Shown: piece by piece, positions 44,274 to 54,003 of the stretch | How positions within the stretch are numbered: the stretch's first letter is position 1 | Layout: every line of letters begins with the position of its first letter | Assembly: GCA_003008705.1 (NCBI GenBank) | Contig: PDUO01000026.1 | Span: 310,001-374,000, forward strand | Length of the DNA: 64,000 nucleotides | Origin: Pezicula radicicola | Taxonomy: Eukaryota; Ascomycota; Leotiomycetes; Helotiales; Dermateaceae | Reading direction: 5' to 3' | Translations under genes and position numbers: made by a program | Notes under the pieces: model-generated | Told to the model about the DNA's origin: nothing | The model's database searches: none | Seen by the model: the letters and a program-made list of their open reading frames with translations, nothing else

Positions 44274-45307
44274 ATTGCCTTGTGCTTTGGACTAGAAGGG
44301 AGTGGAGTGTATAGAACGATGCTACTCAATATCCTATAAGCTCCCTCTACAACACTTTATACTTCACCAAGTCCCTCGTCATAATGCCTATACCCCTGCG
44401 AACAATAAGTAGACCGCTCCAAGGTTTGATAACGTCCCGCGTTTATTGTTCGATTGTAACCTAGGAAGGAAGGTGACGATAAGGCACTGGTAGAAAATGA
44501 GCTTCATGATTTCATGAATTGCATTATCCTTGTTGCGGGTTAGACAATTAACCCTGCAAAGTGGGATGGGGATTCGAAGGGTTCCTGAATCTTTGACATC
44601 TGCACTGTACGAAGTAACAGAAACGAAATTGGTTATGTATTTTTCGGTATGGAAGCTCCTTGCTCCGACGTTATAGTTCGGAGTTAACGAAGAGAATAGT
44701 GGAAGAACAAAGTGAGGTGGCGTGCGGCTCTATGCTGCACTTGGAAACAAACGAAAGTGCAAACATTGCCTGGAACTCTGTGCTAGATGACATTTGTCTC
44801 GAGAAGACTTCAGCCATTAATTAACGCAAATGCGAAAATGAATTCAAACTTTCAAAGAAACTCTCAGGATAAGATGATGCAACGATGTTATAGAGCTAGG
44901 GATAGCAGTTCCGATAGAGACAAGAGGCTCGTAGACCAACTCAACAGCTGAAAAGTTCGATATAATGGAAGACAACCTCCTCCACGGGTAGTTCGTCGGA
45001 TCTCACATTTGCTAGGTTGGTCCGAGATGATAGGTTAGGTGTTGATTGTGTTGTGAGTGTGTTTGGAATATCGTTAATAGCCTTGCTCGCATGTGTCTCA
45101 TATACCCACACCGTACTCTTTCTAAAGGCACCCAGAATTGGCTTGTTAGCGCCCTCGGGTCGCAGTGGGGTCTGGTACAGGAGCAAGATCTCCAACTCAA
45201 GAACAACAACCTGTAGCTGACAGTGACATACTGCTGCGAATCTGCTGTGGCTAGTCTTGTTGTCGTTAAATATTGCATCTTTTACAGTCAGTAAGAACTA
45301 GCTCAAA
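44274..45307. other. Divergent spacer, no gene seen
   Basis: About 1 kb between the start codons of the M28 peptidase and the 200-aa protein. Short frames only. Confidence 0.45.
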
Positions 45308-45910
45308 ATGCTAGCAAAACTAAAGCAGGCATTCCAGCGCTCCCCACCCTTTGACGAATCCGTTCGAAAAATTACACCTCAAGATCTTATCGCAAATCGA
45401 GACATCGCAATATCTATCTGGCATAGAGGCGGAGCAGGATATCTCAAACGCGGCGCTCGTAAAGACACCCCACTCTCCTCACTCTACCGCCTCTACCACT
45501 TCATTGTCATAGATGACACTATTGAACTGCGCAACGAACTTGAATTCTTCTTTAATAAAGCCGACTGGGCAGTCAATGAAATCCCAGACCCACAGGATAC
45601 AAATCCGCAGCGCTATGTGATTCTGGCCGTCTTGACGGAGCTAATGGTTAGGGCTTTCAACCGTCTGATTGCGAAAGGTTTACCAAGGAACTCACCAGCA
45701 ATAATACATGATTTTGAGGCACTGGCAGAGCAGCCAAGAGTCCTGGAAGAAGTACCTCCGTGGTTTTATAAAGTGCCGGACCTGGAAACACCACTCAAGA
45801 TACCAAACATGGATGGAAAATTGGTGGAAGGCCCGGAAGATCCTGAAGCATGCAAAGAATTCATGAAGAAGGGAATTTGGATTGAGGAACCTCACATTTA
45901 TTTTGTGTGA
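45308..45910 (+). CDS. Conserved-looking 200-aa protein, unknown function
   Basis: Single exon, 200 aa, with no signal peptide, membrane helix or known motif that I can identify. The middle is well ordered by appearance: QDLIANRDIAISIWHRGGAGYLKRGARK, LYRLYHFIVIDDTIELRNELEFFFNKADW, then RYVILAVLTELMVRAFNRLIAKGLP. The C-terminal third is acidic and Pro-rich (PEDPEACKEFMKKGIWIEEP). Coding character is convincing from amino-acid usage and a clean ATG and stop, but I cannot name a family. It converges on the metallophosphoesterase gene with a 199-bp gap. Confidence 0.6.
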   Translation: MLAKLKQAFQRSPPFDESVRKITPQDLIANRDIAISIWHRGGAGYLKRGARKDTPLSSLYRLYHFIVIDDTIELRNELEFFFNKADWAVNEIPDPQDTNPQRYVILAVLTELMVRAFNRLIAKGLPRNSPAIIHDFEALAEQPRVLEEVPPWFYKVPDLETPLKIPNMDGKLVEGPEDPEACKEFMKKGIWIEEPHIYFV

Positions 45911-46109
45911 GATGTATGGATGCAATGCGGTCTCAAAATTCCTACAGAGGGAGGTAGAGAGCAGAGAAGATTTTATAGAGCAGTGAGAGTTATCCATGAC
46001 GACGCTGGCTTAAGATGTTTACCAGTGGTAGAAGGTATGTCTTATCCCCATATCAAGCTCTCTACGTCTCTTCTACCATTTCAGTCCGAATTTGTACCGC
46101 GACCTAGAG

Positions 46110-47021
46110 TCAGACAATGACAGTAATAGCTTCTCGCCTATTTTCGTCCCTAAACCCGCCAACTGCTGCTGCATTTACCAGGACCGTACTTCGTCTCGCC
46201 CCTCGCACTTTATCTCTCATTCGAGGGACAATGTAAATCAACATCCTCACCAAATCCAGCCACGAACCACTGTTCCCCATAGCTCGCTCGTAAGCGCTCT
46301 CAAAAAAGTCCCAGATCACCGCTCTTCGGCCATACCCAGCATGGATATGCCCAAAAACATGCAGAAGTGGTGTCTTCTCTTGTATTTCTTGCAACAGAAA
46401 AGAACAACCCAGATGATCAAGGTCAAGATGGTGTTTGGGGGGACCATGCGTGAGTAGAATATCGGTGTCTTCAGGAATTACGCCTTTCCAAGGATTTTCA
46501 CCAGACCGAGGATACTGAAATGCCCAATTTCCGTGCTTTGGCGTCCAAGGGCTTCCATATATCTTCAATGGCCGGCCGCCAGGAAAACGGAGTGTTGTAG
46601 ATGAGTCCTGGAGGTATATGAGAGAGCGCCAATCAACGCGCTCAACTTCACTGCTTTGGCTATTTTCTTGTTGTTTCGAATGATCAAGGCACAGGTCGTG
46701 GTTGCCAGCTATAACCACCTTGAACTTGTGCGGCTGGGAGTCAAGCCACTCTATTTGAGTTCGTAATTCTTCAAAGGATCCTGACTGCGTGAGGTCGCCT
46801 GCGTGTACGAGAATTTCGCCATCTGGAAGTTCTGGCTGTACATTATGAGTATCTGATATACAGACTACGCGAATTCCGTCTGTCGGCACAGGAATCGCAG
46901 GTTCGATTAGAGAATAAAGCGCTTTCGCAATAAATCTTACTGGCGATGACCAGAATTTCTGGAAAGCGTTTGGCTCCTTTCTATCCAAGAGCGCATCGAG
47001 ACCTGAGTGTCGATTCATCAT
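46110..47021 (-). CDS. Calcineurin-like metallophosphoesterase (MPPED-type)
   Basis: Single-exon 303-aa cytosolic phosphoesterase of the Ser/Thr-phosphatase-like superfamily. All metal-site motifs are present in order: SDTHN (Asp57, His59), HAGDLTQSG (Asp76), AGNHDLCLD (Asn107, His108), THGPPKHHLD (His192) and FGHIHAGYG (His225, His227). This spacing and the GPP after His192 match the small MPPED1/2-like fungal group. The natural substrate is unknown; related enzymes hydrolyse cyclic nucleotides or phosphodiesters weakly. A basic C-terminus (PRMRDKVRGARR) follows a short hydrophobic segment (WLDLVRMLIYIV), which might be amphipathic and membrane-associated. Confidence 0.9.
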   Translation of the reverse strand: MMNRHSGLDALLDRKEPNAFQKFWSSPVRFIAKALYSLIEPAIPVPTDGIRVVCISDTHNVQPELPDGEILVHAGDLTQSGSFEELRTQIEWLDSQPHKFKVVIAGNHDLCLDHSKQQENSQSSEVERVDWRSLIYLQDSSTTLRFPGGRPLKIYGSPWTPKHGNWAFQYPRSGENPWKGVIPEDTDILLTHGPPKHHLDLDHLGCSFLLQEIQEKTPLLHVFGHIHAGYGRRAVIWDFFESAYERAMGNSGSWLDLVRMLIYIVPRMRDKVRGARRSTVLVNAAAVGGFRDENRREAITVIV

Positions 47022-47649
47022 ATATGCAATGTATGTTGACGAGGCAGAAGAGGAGCTCCTTCAACCCTTCCAAATATGACACTCTCGGAAGCCGGTGGAA
47101 ATAAAATCCACCTTCAACCAATCATATGTAAGCCAAGAATGGGCGATTTCTTGGGAAACCTAGCGATTCTCAAACGACAAGTAGCCCACGAAGAATTATG
47201 TTCTTAGCCTGCATCTGTCGATAGCACTATCTTCCTATTTGTTAACAAGCCCTTTTACCGCGCGGTACGAGTCCTTTATACACCTCTTCCATGCTACTCT
47301 CCCAGCGCTTGCTGTTTCGCGAATCAACGGCGCTTATTAGAGCTGTCCCCACGGACATATAAGGTTCCTAATCCGGATGTGTGTACATGAGCCCTGCTAG
47401 GAATCAGTTATGGATGCACTTGATGTTACTCACTTATTTGATTTGGGTAACTCCCAGTGACTTTTAGCACTGTACACGTATCAGTAGCCGCCAGCATCAT
47501 GCATGGTCTGGCAGAGGCCAAGAAGGCCTTTGTTGGCCATTTGTGGACTGTATATCTTGTGGACATGTAAGTAAGTCGTGGTTCTCATCGCAGCACCGAA
47601 ATAATTTTCATTCTCCTCCTTGTTTCCATCCTCCTCAGTCCCACTTGTC
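47022..47649. other. Divergent spacer with a repeat-family member
   Basis: No gene seen. It includes GTTACTCACTTATTTGATTT and GGGTAACTCCCAGTGA at 47424-47460, related to the 18-bp family. Confidence 0.45.
47424..47460 (+). repeat. Dispersed 18-bp family, two degenerate units
   Basis: GTTACTCACTTATTTGATTTGG followed by GTAACTCCCAGTGA, matching the consensus GTAACTCACTTGTTCTTG with several changes. Confidence 0.5.
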
Positions 47650-48369
47650 ATGGGTTGCGGTCCATCAAAAGCGTCTAAAGGCGGCGCCACACTTCAGAGT
47701 CTTGCTCCTCGACCTCTCCCAACCGGTGGATTTCCGCCAGATCCAGAACTAAGCCGGGCGGACCTAGACCAAACTTTGAAATGGACAGCACAGTACATTG
47801 CTCAACGCAGCAAGAAACCCATCACCATTATTGCTGTAGGAGGGGTTGTCAATACGATTAGCCTAAAGTCTCGAGCTTCCACGCACGATGTTGACTGGTT
47901 CAATAGCGGGCTTAGTAAGGATCAGGTAGTACTTCTGTCGAAAGCTGCAAATTATGCCCTCCAACAAGCTCAGCGCCAAAAACTGGCCATTGCTTCAGAT
48001 TGGTTCAACAACAAGACCATACTCTTTATCCCACCAAATCTTCGGGAAAAACTGGTGGTAGAATCTTTCAGACAGAATTACACAGTCTTTTCGGCACCAG
48101 GCCTGCGAGTTATTGCCGCACCATGGGGATATGCTCTTATGACAAAACTTGACCGGATGGCTGGCGGCGGAGGAAAGTCATACGATCCTTTGGATGCTGC
48201 CAACTACCTTCATGAATATTTGCGCCAGAGTAAGAGACGGAATGTATCTATTCATGTCATTCGAGGTCTGGCTCAACAATATCAGTTGAGACTCAGAGAT
48301 GCGGACGTGCGACTCGTCAACCAGCATTATCAGACCAGATTTGGACAGCCAGGGGTTGTCGCAGGGTAG
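47650..48369 (+). CDS. Probable N-myristoylated nucleotidyltransferase-like fungal protein
   Basis: Single exon, 239 aa from MGCGPSKASKGG. Gly2-Cys3 with Ser6 is a textbook N-myristoylation plus palmitoylation start, which is why this Met is preferred over one ten codons upstream (47620); membrane association is predicted. A helix (LDQTLKWTAQYIAQRSK) is followed by ITIIAVGGVVNTISLKSRASTHDVDWF: a GG-x12..15-D-x-D pattern (GG64-65, Asp80, Asp82) like the catalytic loop of nucleotidyltransferase-fold proteins. Later parts contain IASDWFNNKTILFIPP and KLDRMAGGGGKSYDPLDAANYLHEYL, similar to the Lys/Asp region of that fold. I recall related uncharacterised fungal proteins sharing GG..NT..STHDVD. 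Enzymatic activity is not demonstrated. Confidence 0.72.
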   Translation: MGCGPSKASKGGATLQSLAPRPLPTGGFPPDPELSRADLDQTLKWTAQYIAQRSKKPITIIAVGGVVNTISLKSRASTHDVDWFNSGLSKDQVVLLSKAANYALQQAQRQKLAIASDWFNNKTILFIPPNLREKLVVESFRQNYTVFSAPGLRVIAAPWGYALMTKLDRMAGGGGKSYDPLDAANYLHEYLRQSKRRNVSIHVIRGLAQQYQLRLRDADVRLVNQHYQTRFGQPGVVAG

Positions 48370-48878
48370 TGTCTTGGTTCCTTAACTTTCATTTGTAAGG
48401 CGTTATGGTTTGGCAAAGGCAGATTTGTGATCGGTAATAGAAGTGACAGTAAAAAGTAGTCGAGTTTGAAGTGAAGGCCAAAATGATTTACTTAAAAGAA
48501 GCGAGCTATTTAAGTCATCGTAAAGTGAGTGGCCAAAATTAAGTCAACAAGCCAAGTAAGCGAGTTGCCCAAATCAAATGATTTGACGAATTCAACTGAG
48601 TCACTCAAGTCAATGTGAAGTGAGTTACCGAATTTAAGCCAAGTTATGTAGAAAAAGTGAATTGCTCAGTTGCTACTCTGTACCCGATTGCTACTTAGGA
48701 GCAGGCATGTGGCAGTGATAATTCCAAGAAAGTAAGCGACAATGTGGAACGATTTGATAAGTCACGCGGAACGAAATCTTCGGCATTCGAATTTCTTATA
48801 ATCCATTGACTCGTTGACCAGTTGATTTGAGCTAAAGACCTCCACCCGAAACGCCTTCCAGTACCCAATCTCTAACGT
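48370..48878. other. Spacer with inverted-orientation members of the 18-bp family
   Basis: No gene. See the repeat entry 48471-48650. Confidence 0.5.
48471..48650 (-). repeat. Dispersed 18-bp family, about ten strongly degenerate units
   Basis: On the minus strand the repeated motif is GTAACTCACTT with spacers; on the plus strand it appears as AAGTGAGTTACC, AAGTGAGTGGCC, AAGCGAGTTGCC and similar, every 17-19 bp. It is more eroded than the array at 53641. Confidence 0.6.
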
Positions 48879-49258
48879 CTATTGGTGATCAACATGAGTG
48901 ACTGTTCCATCCTCAGCGAGGTGAACATTCAATCTACCAAACTCATCAGTTTTTGCATTTCTTTTTTGAGAGAGGGAGGTATTTACCTATCAGGATTGAA
49001 GTCTTTGGTGACCATCTGACCTGGTTGAATAACTCTTGTCTGTTTCGGCAACTCGGACTTTGCGAATGTCTATTCAACATCAGCATATCATTCTCATCCC
49101 CATCTTCATCTTAGAGAGTCAATGAAGCACCGGAAACATACAGTTTCATCATGGCTATCACCAAGTTTCTTGCCAGCGAGCTTTTGCATCCACTCTTCTG
49201 TCAACTTGTTACCCTTTCCTCCATCTTGGGAGTTGATTCCGGGAACGACGAGAGGCAT
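48879..49258 (-). CDS. Inhibitor I78-family peptidase inhibitor
   Basis: Three exons (49142-49258, 48987-49069, 48879-48933) give an 84-aa protein, the usual size. Diagnostic sequence: MPLVVPGINSQDGG, EEWMQKLAGKKLGDSHDETTFAKSELP, TRVIQPGQMVTKDFNPDRLNVHLAEDGTVTHV. The RVIxPGxMVTxDFxPxRLNV block is the I78 core with the reactive-site loop. Family members inhibit serine peptidases. There is no signal peptide, so from this start it would be cytosolic. An in-frame ATG at 49363 would add 35 residues rich in Arg, Lys, Ser and Thr and poor in acids (MFALTKTTLSTTNQILRRKF), which looks like a mitochondrial presequence. Confidence 0.88.
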
Positions 49259-49363
49259 ATTGTGTTTTGGAGAGGTGGTGATGGTTACGAGTTGGAGTCT
49301 GTAGAATTTTCTTCTGAGAATTTGGTTTGTGGTAGATAGTGTAGTTTTGGTGAGAGCAAACAT

Positions 49364-50480
49364 GAAAGAGGGGCGGTTTATAAAGAGAGAGAGACTTGCT
49401 TGTATGTTTCACCCACCTAGGTAGCTTGGCCATGACGTATTAGTCTTACACGTGATCATACACTAACACCAAGTTTCCAACTTCTACATCAAAGAGTAGG
49501 AAGAACCAAAACCAGAAATCTCAAAGAAAAACAACAGATTATTTCGAGTTTATGACTGAAGCACCACGACTTAAGCGCTTATCAGATCACATCTCCAGAA
49601 CAGGCTAGTCACCTGATCTTGCCATGTGCTCATCAGCCTCAAGATGCGCCCAGACTCGAGCAAGGCTCTGCGACACCTTCCTCCCTTACCTATGGAAGCA
49701 CAAAGTTTGTGCCATCTCTTTCTCGAGCAATACACCACTGCCGGTGCTGAGATGAGATTTGACAATCACTTTATCTCAGTTGTCCTCAGGATTTCTCCCT
49801 TGACAGCCACCAAATGAGGATGCGTTTCAGCTCCTCTCTCGGCAAAGGTCAACTCAGCCACCATCAGTATCGCGACATATTCGTATGGCGACGACGCATC
49901 TCTGCGTTGCTTCGTCACTGCTTCTCGGCTTGTGGGGATAGTGGGTCAAATGCCTGCCAGAAAATATGCCAGAAATACCTTCAGTTCGAACCACGATAGC
50001 ACAGTTTGTTATTGTTTGCGCGTCCGCAGCAGATCACCAGAGTCGTTCTTTTCAAAATGAAGTACCTCCGTACCAAGCGCGTTGCTGTCGCAAAAAAAAT
50101 AATTTATCAAGACTGGCGTCGGTAAGTTTACAGGGCTGATTGGGGGGTCTTCGCCGCATTGGCACCTATCACAATGCTTCATACGGCTAGCTGCTTAGGC
50201 TGACCCCTTTTGAACTCTGTAAAGCTCAAGCCTCATAAGCTTCGCCCAACCCAAAAATAAGCATTCAAACGTTTGTGTTCTCTTTTCTCTTTACGCATAT
50301 GGCTGCCGTTGACCTCCAAAGCTGACCACTCCTCTTCTTCTGAAGACATCTCTGCGTACTTCTTATATATCCATAATCCTCTTGTTTACGGTGTCCTGTT
50401 ACTCCGGAGTATCTGACCACTAACACACTACTCCCGCAACATTTATTCGAGACACCGTTTCATCTTAACTTCTCTACGCC
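49364..50480. promoter_or_regulatory. 1.1 kb divergent spacer
   Basis: Separates the I78 inhibitor start from the mucin-like gene. No gene seen; TACTCCGGAGTA (50400-50411) is a perfect 12-bp palindrome upstream of 50481. Confidence 0.4.
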
Positions 50481-51590
50481 ATGCGCTCAAGTCTCTTCGC
50501 CCTGCTCGCAGGCTCAGCTGCTCTAGCAACTGCGACAAAAGACGGCTGCACCCAAGGCCACCTCAAAGAGCTCCTATTCTCATCATCTTGTAGCGACCTT
50601 GAGGCAATCTCGATATGTCTTGCGGGAGCCGACTTGGAGCAATTGAAGGAGCTCGAGCTATGTTTCTACGATGCCGGGTGTGAGATGGAATACGCAGAGG
50701 TGGGAGCAAAATGGTTTGCGAGCCAGTGCAATACAGGCAAGGACGACCGGGTGGAAGAATTGAAGAGGAGAGCGGATGCAACGACCACCACGGAAGAATC
50801 AACAACTGAAGCTACATCAACAACGGCAAAAACGACCACTACCTCAAAAGCTTCGTCAAGTACATCAGCAGCGAGTACATCAGCAGCGAGCGCATCAGCA
50901 ACTACCACATCCGACTCGACCACGTCCAGTGATAGCACAACATCCTCCTCTACTACTCTCTCTACGACGACTTCTAGCACAACCTCTAGTACCACTACGA
51001 GCTCTTCAACCTCTTCGACCAACACATGCTTAGCCACATCCACAGTCTCCACTTCTGCCTGCAATTACTTCACGACAAGTGGGACAAAGACGTCTACTTG
51101 TTTTGCGACTACTACAGCCACTGCGAGTTGTTCAGCTGGTCTTATCTGCTCAACCGATACATCCGGTGCCGACACCTGCATGAAACGAGATAATCATCTT
51201 ACAACATCTGGGCTGATTGTTACTATTGTATTCAGCGTTGGCATTGGAGCATTCATGATCGCGGTAATTGTCATGTACGCCAAACAAAATAGCAAGCAGA
51301 AGAAGGAAAAGGCGGAACGTGAGGCTCTTCTCGGAAAATCTAGCATGATGGCTCGTAATGATGTTGAGGCTGTGGGTACATACAGTGGACGAAACAGGGG
51401 TGCCAGTACCAGCGAAGCAAACATTCCTTTGATAAGCGAGCCCACAGGCGCCAACCCACAATACGATTACTTTGGACGGGATGTGGGTGCTCCAGGAGCA
51501 AGCTCGAACTCAAGCCCTAACGAACGTGCCCCTACTATTCCACCGGTTCCCAAGTTGCATCAAGGACTGGGAGCTCTTGGTCAGGATTGA
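50481..51590 (+). CDS. Mucin-like single-pass plasma-membrane protein, cell-wall sensor type
   Basis: Single exon, 369 aa. Signal peptide 1-18 (MRSSLFALLAGSAALATA). The extracellular N-terminus has six cysteines (23, 37, 46, 61, 67, 83) in a helical-looking domain. A KRR at 95-97 precedes a Ser/Thr-rich stalk (100-180), expected to be heavily O-mannosylated. A second six-Cys segment (183-233) is next to the membrane helix at about 243-267 (GLIVTIVFSVGIGAFMIAVIVMY). The cytoplasmic tail is basic (KQNSKQKKEKAERE) then disordered, ending with a Pro-rich stretch and LGALGQD. This is the layout of Wsc/Mid2-type wall-stress sensors, but the cysteine domain is not a WSC domain or a clear CFEM domain, so the sensor role is inferred from architecture only. 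Confidence 0.85.
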   Translation: MRSSLFALLAGSAALATATKDGCTQGHLKELLFSSSCSDLEAISICLAGADLEQLKELELCFYDAGCEMEYAEVGAKWFASQCNTGKDDRVEELKRRADATTTTEESTTEATSTTAKTTTTSKASSSTSAASTSAASASATTTSDSTTSSDSTTSSSTTLSTTTSSTTSSTTTSSSTSSTNTCLATSTVSTSACNYFTTSGTKTSTCFATTTATASCSAGLICSTDTSGADTCMKRDNHLTTSGLIVTIVFSVGIGAFMIAVIVMYAKQNSKQKKEKAEREALLGKSSMMARNDVEAVGTYSGRNRGASTSEANIPLISEPTGANPQYDYFGRDVGAPGASSNSSPNERAPTIPPVPKLHQGLGALGQD

Positions 51591-52305
51591 GGGACAAAGT
51601 TTGCGATCTAACGCGATCTGCATAATTTACGGAGTATGGCGATCTAATGGCTGGGGTGTTATTTGTATTCCTACGGGAGGAGCGTGTACTGCTTGCTTTT
51701 TACGCAACGATATTCCTCATATTGTCTATACCAAAGTTACCATTTTCTTTCTTTCTGAACTTCGAGCATGCAGTGCTAGTGATGCAAAGCGGGCTCTATA
51801 TCTGAGACGTCATGAGACCAACTTTATACTTCAATTGGATTGTCTGATCTAGAGAGACTACAGTTCGTGATTATTAGGTGGAATTCTCAATGAGCAAGGA
51901 AAGATTGTTGGGAGTACAGGCTCTGATTACTTTAGTCTGAACAATAATGAAGAAGGTAAACAAACTGTCCATACAGTTCTTCGGTCATAACGTTTCCTCA
52001 GGGCCCTTACCAACAGAGGTCCCATAACCCCCCCTTCCCCCACTCTCCCTGGATCCATCCATACCCCTCTCTTCGGCTCTGAGAACAAACAATTTTACAG
52101 CCTTTCCCAATCTCAAGAAACTCCCTTCCATGCTCTAAAATCATAAATCACATGACATTAAATCCGAATGGCCGAGACCAGTCATCCTCATCCTATCCTC
52201 AGCAACCCTACATCACACTCATCAACTTCCATACCCAGTATCTCTCGGTATCCCATCTTCTTTCACTTCCTCCTCACCCTCGCTTCCAAGCACGAGGTCC
52301 ATAAT
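51591..52305. other. Spacer, no gene seen
   Basis: 3' UTR of the mucin-like gene and the upstream region of the next GNAT. TTTACGGAGTA occurs at about 51627. Confidence 0.45.
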
Positions 52306-53542
52306 ATGCCCTCTCTGGCACCGCAAATGCAACCACGTATCCTTCTCGAACCTCTGAGTGCAAAGAAGCATCTGGATGATTTCCATGTGATCTGGAGTGA
52401 TGAGGAGACTTTGATTTGGTCGTAGGTTGATGTGATTCTAGTTTTATATTTTTGTACTTTAAAAGGAATGTTTTTGTGATTACTGTTGAAGATGATACAT
52501 GTCCAAAGTATGGAGTAGGGCAAAAATGGGTTGCGAAGTCTCGGCCTTTTGTACAGTACCTAATTCCACTAACGATGGTATTGTACTCGGTCTAGGTAGA
52601 AAAGCCTGAATAAGTCACGTGTTTGATCGAAATTCCGGAACTAAGTGGTTTATAGTCTCTTGGTCTATATCTGTTTTTATCGTCTTGCATATATTTATCC
52701 GTTTTATCCTGTTTTGGGGGTTCTATGTTCCCACTACTGTGCGGAAGAAACCTCGGTTCTATATCTCATGAGGTCTTAATTCCCCCCTATTCACCTCGGC
52801 TAATATACCAATTACAACAACTTTTAGATCTCGTATACCACATACTACTCTCTCTCAATCATTGGCTTGGCTTCATCAATCTATTCCGCCGTTAAATCCT
52901 GATACGGAGAAATATGCTATTGTTTTGAATCCTCTGTCATCGTCTCCCCAATCTTCTCCATCATCATCTTCAGAAGAGTTAGAAATCGGAAATGGAAAGG
53001 AAAGTGGAAAGGAAAGTGGAAAGGAAAGTGGAAAGGAGGAGGAGGAGGAGAAGGAAATAAAGAAGCCGAGAATGATTGGTGTTATTGGTGTAACGGGTAA
53101 AGCTGATGATTTCCAAGATGGATGTTTTGAGCTGGCTTATACTATTCATAAATCTTTTTGGGGGAGAGGTTATGGAAGTGAGGCTTTGCGGGCTTTTGTT
53201 GGGAGGGAGGGGATTTTTTGGGAATTACCCAGTTCGTCTCTTCTTTCTTCTTCTCCTGTGTCTTTAACCTATCCAAGAGAAGAGAACCAAAAGATGAGTT
53301 GGGGGATAGTTGAGATGCTAATAGTGGGAATAATAGATCGAAAAAATGTACAACAATTGGTAGCTAAGATTGATACTGAGAATCTGGTTTCTCAGAAAAT
53401 GATGATGAGGGTTGGAGCGATGCAGATTCAGGTTATGAGGAGGGCGTATGGGTTGGGTCGGGATAGGGGGAGTGATGGGAGGGTTCCTCTGGGGAAGATG
53501 AGGGATTTGGAGTGTTGGGTTATTTGGAGGCCTGGTTTGTAG
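52306..53542 (+). CDS. GNAT acetyltransferase (RimJ/RimL-like) with low-complexity insert
   Basis: Two exons (52306-52421 and 52828-53542) separated by an unusually long 406-nt intron give 276 aa. The join restores RILLEPLSAKKHLDDFHVIWSDEETLIW to SSRIPHTTLSQSLAWLHQSI, a typical RimJ/L N-terminal half. The acetyl-CoA part is ELAYTIHKSFWGRGYGSEALRAFV (R-x-x-G-x-G/A type GRGYGSEA), with a later NLVSQKMMMRVGAM helix as in family members. A Ser-rich then Lys/Glu-rich insert lies between beta strands: GKES repeated, then EEEEEKEIKK. A Met at 52168 in the same frame would add 46 residues without recognised content. The substrate is unknown. The 3' half is strongly G-rich on the coding strand. Confidence 0.75.
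52994..53029 (+). repeat. 12-bp in-frame repeat in the GNAT insert
   Basis: Three perfect GGAAAGGAAAGT units, followed by a partial fourth, encode GKES repeats. They lie in the linker rather than the catalytic core. Confidence 0.85.
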
Positions 53543-53640
53543 TCTTTGCCTTCCTTACCTAAGTTTTATTAAATTTTCGTAACTTACATTAAGTAATTCA
53601 CTCCGATGTGAATTAGCCTTTTGTGTTTTAGTTATTTTGG

Positions 53641-53829
53641 GTAACTCACTTGTTCCTGGTAAATGACTTGTTTTGGGTGACTCACTTGTTCTTGGTAACT
53701 CACTTGTTCTTGGTAACTCACTTGTTCTTGGTAACTCACTTGTTCTTGGTAACTCACTTGTTCTTGGTAACTCACTTGTTCTGAGCAATCTACTTAAATT
53801 TAAGTAACCCGCTTGATTTGAGTAACTCG
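53641..53829 (+). repeat. 18-bp minisatellite GTAACTCACTTGTTCTTG, about ten units
   Basis: Units start at 53641, 53659, 53677, 53695, 53713, 53731, 53749 and 53767, followed by two more eroded ones to about 53829. Four consecutive units (53695-53766) are identical. On the minus strand it stays open and reads a PRTSEL hexapeptide repeat, but this looks incidental. It lies between convergent gene ends. Confidence 0.92.
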
Positions 53830-54003
53830 GCTTTGTGTAAAAATATTGTTAAATCGCCGTTTAATAATCGTCCTATCCCAATGATTATTCCCTTATCTCA
53901 TCTCAACTTAGTAGTGTTGTTTCCAACCAGAACCTCGTCGCTCCAAAACGCCTGACCGGACGATTTTCTCGGAGTTTCACGTTTCAGTCTAACTTCCGCC
54001 AAC

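Noticed and set aside
53555..53788. 77-codon minus-strand frame with PRTSEL repeats, looking like a repeat protein
   Set aside because: The repeat is an 18-bp minisatellite, so any stop-free frame stays open; no signal peptide, and the same family elsewhere is not open.
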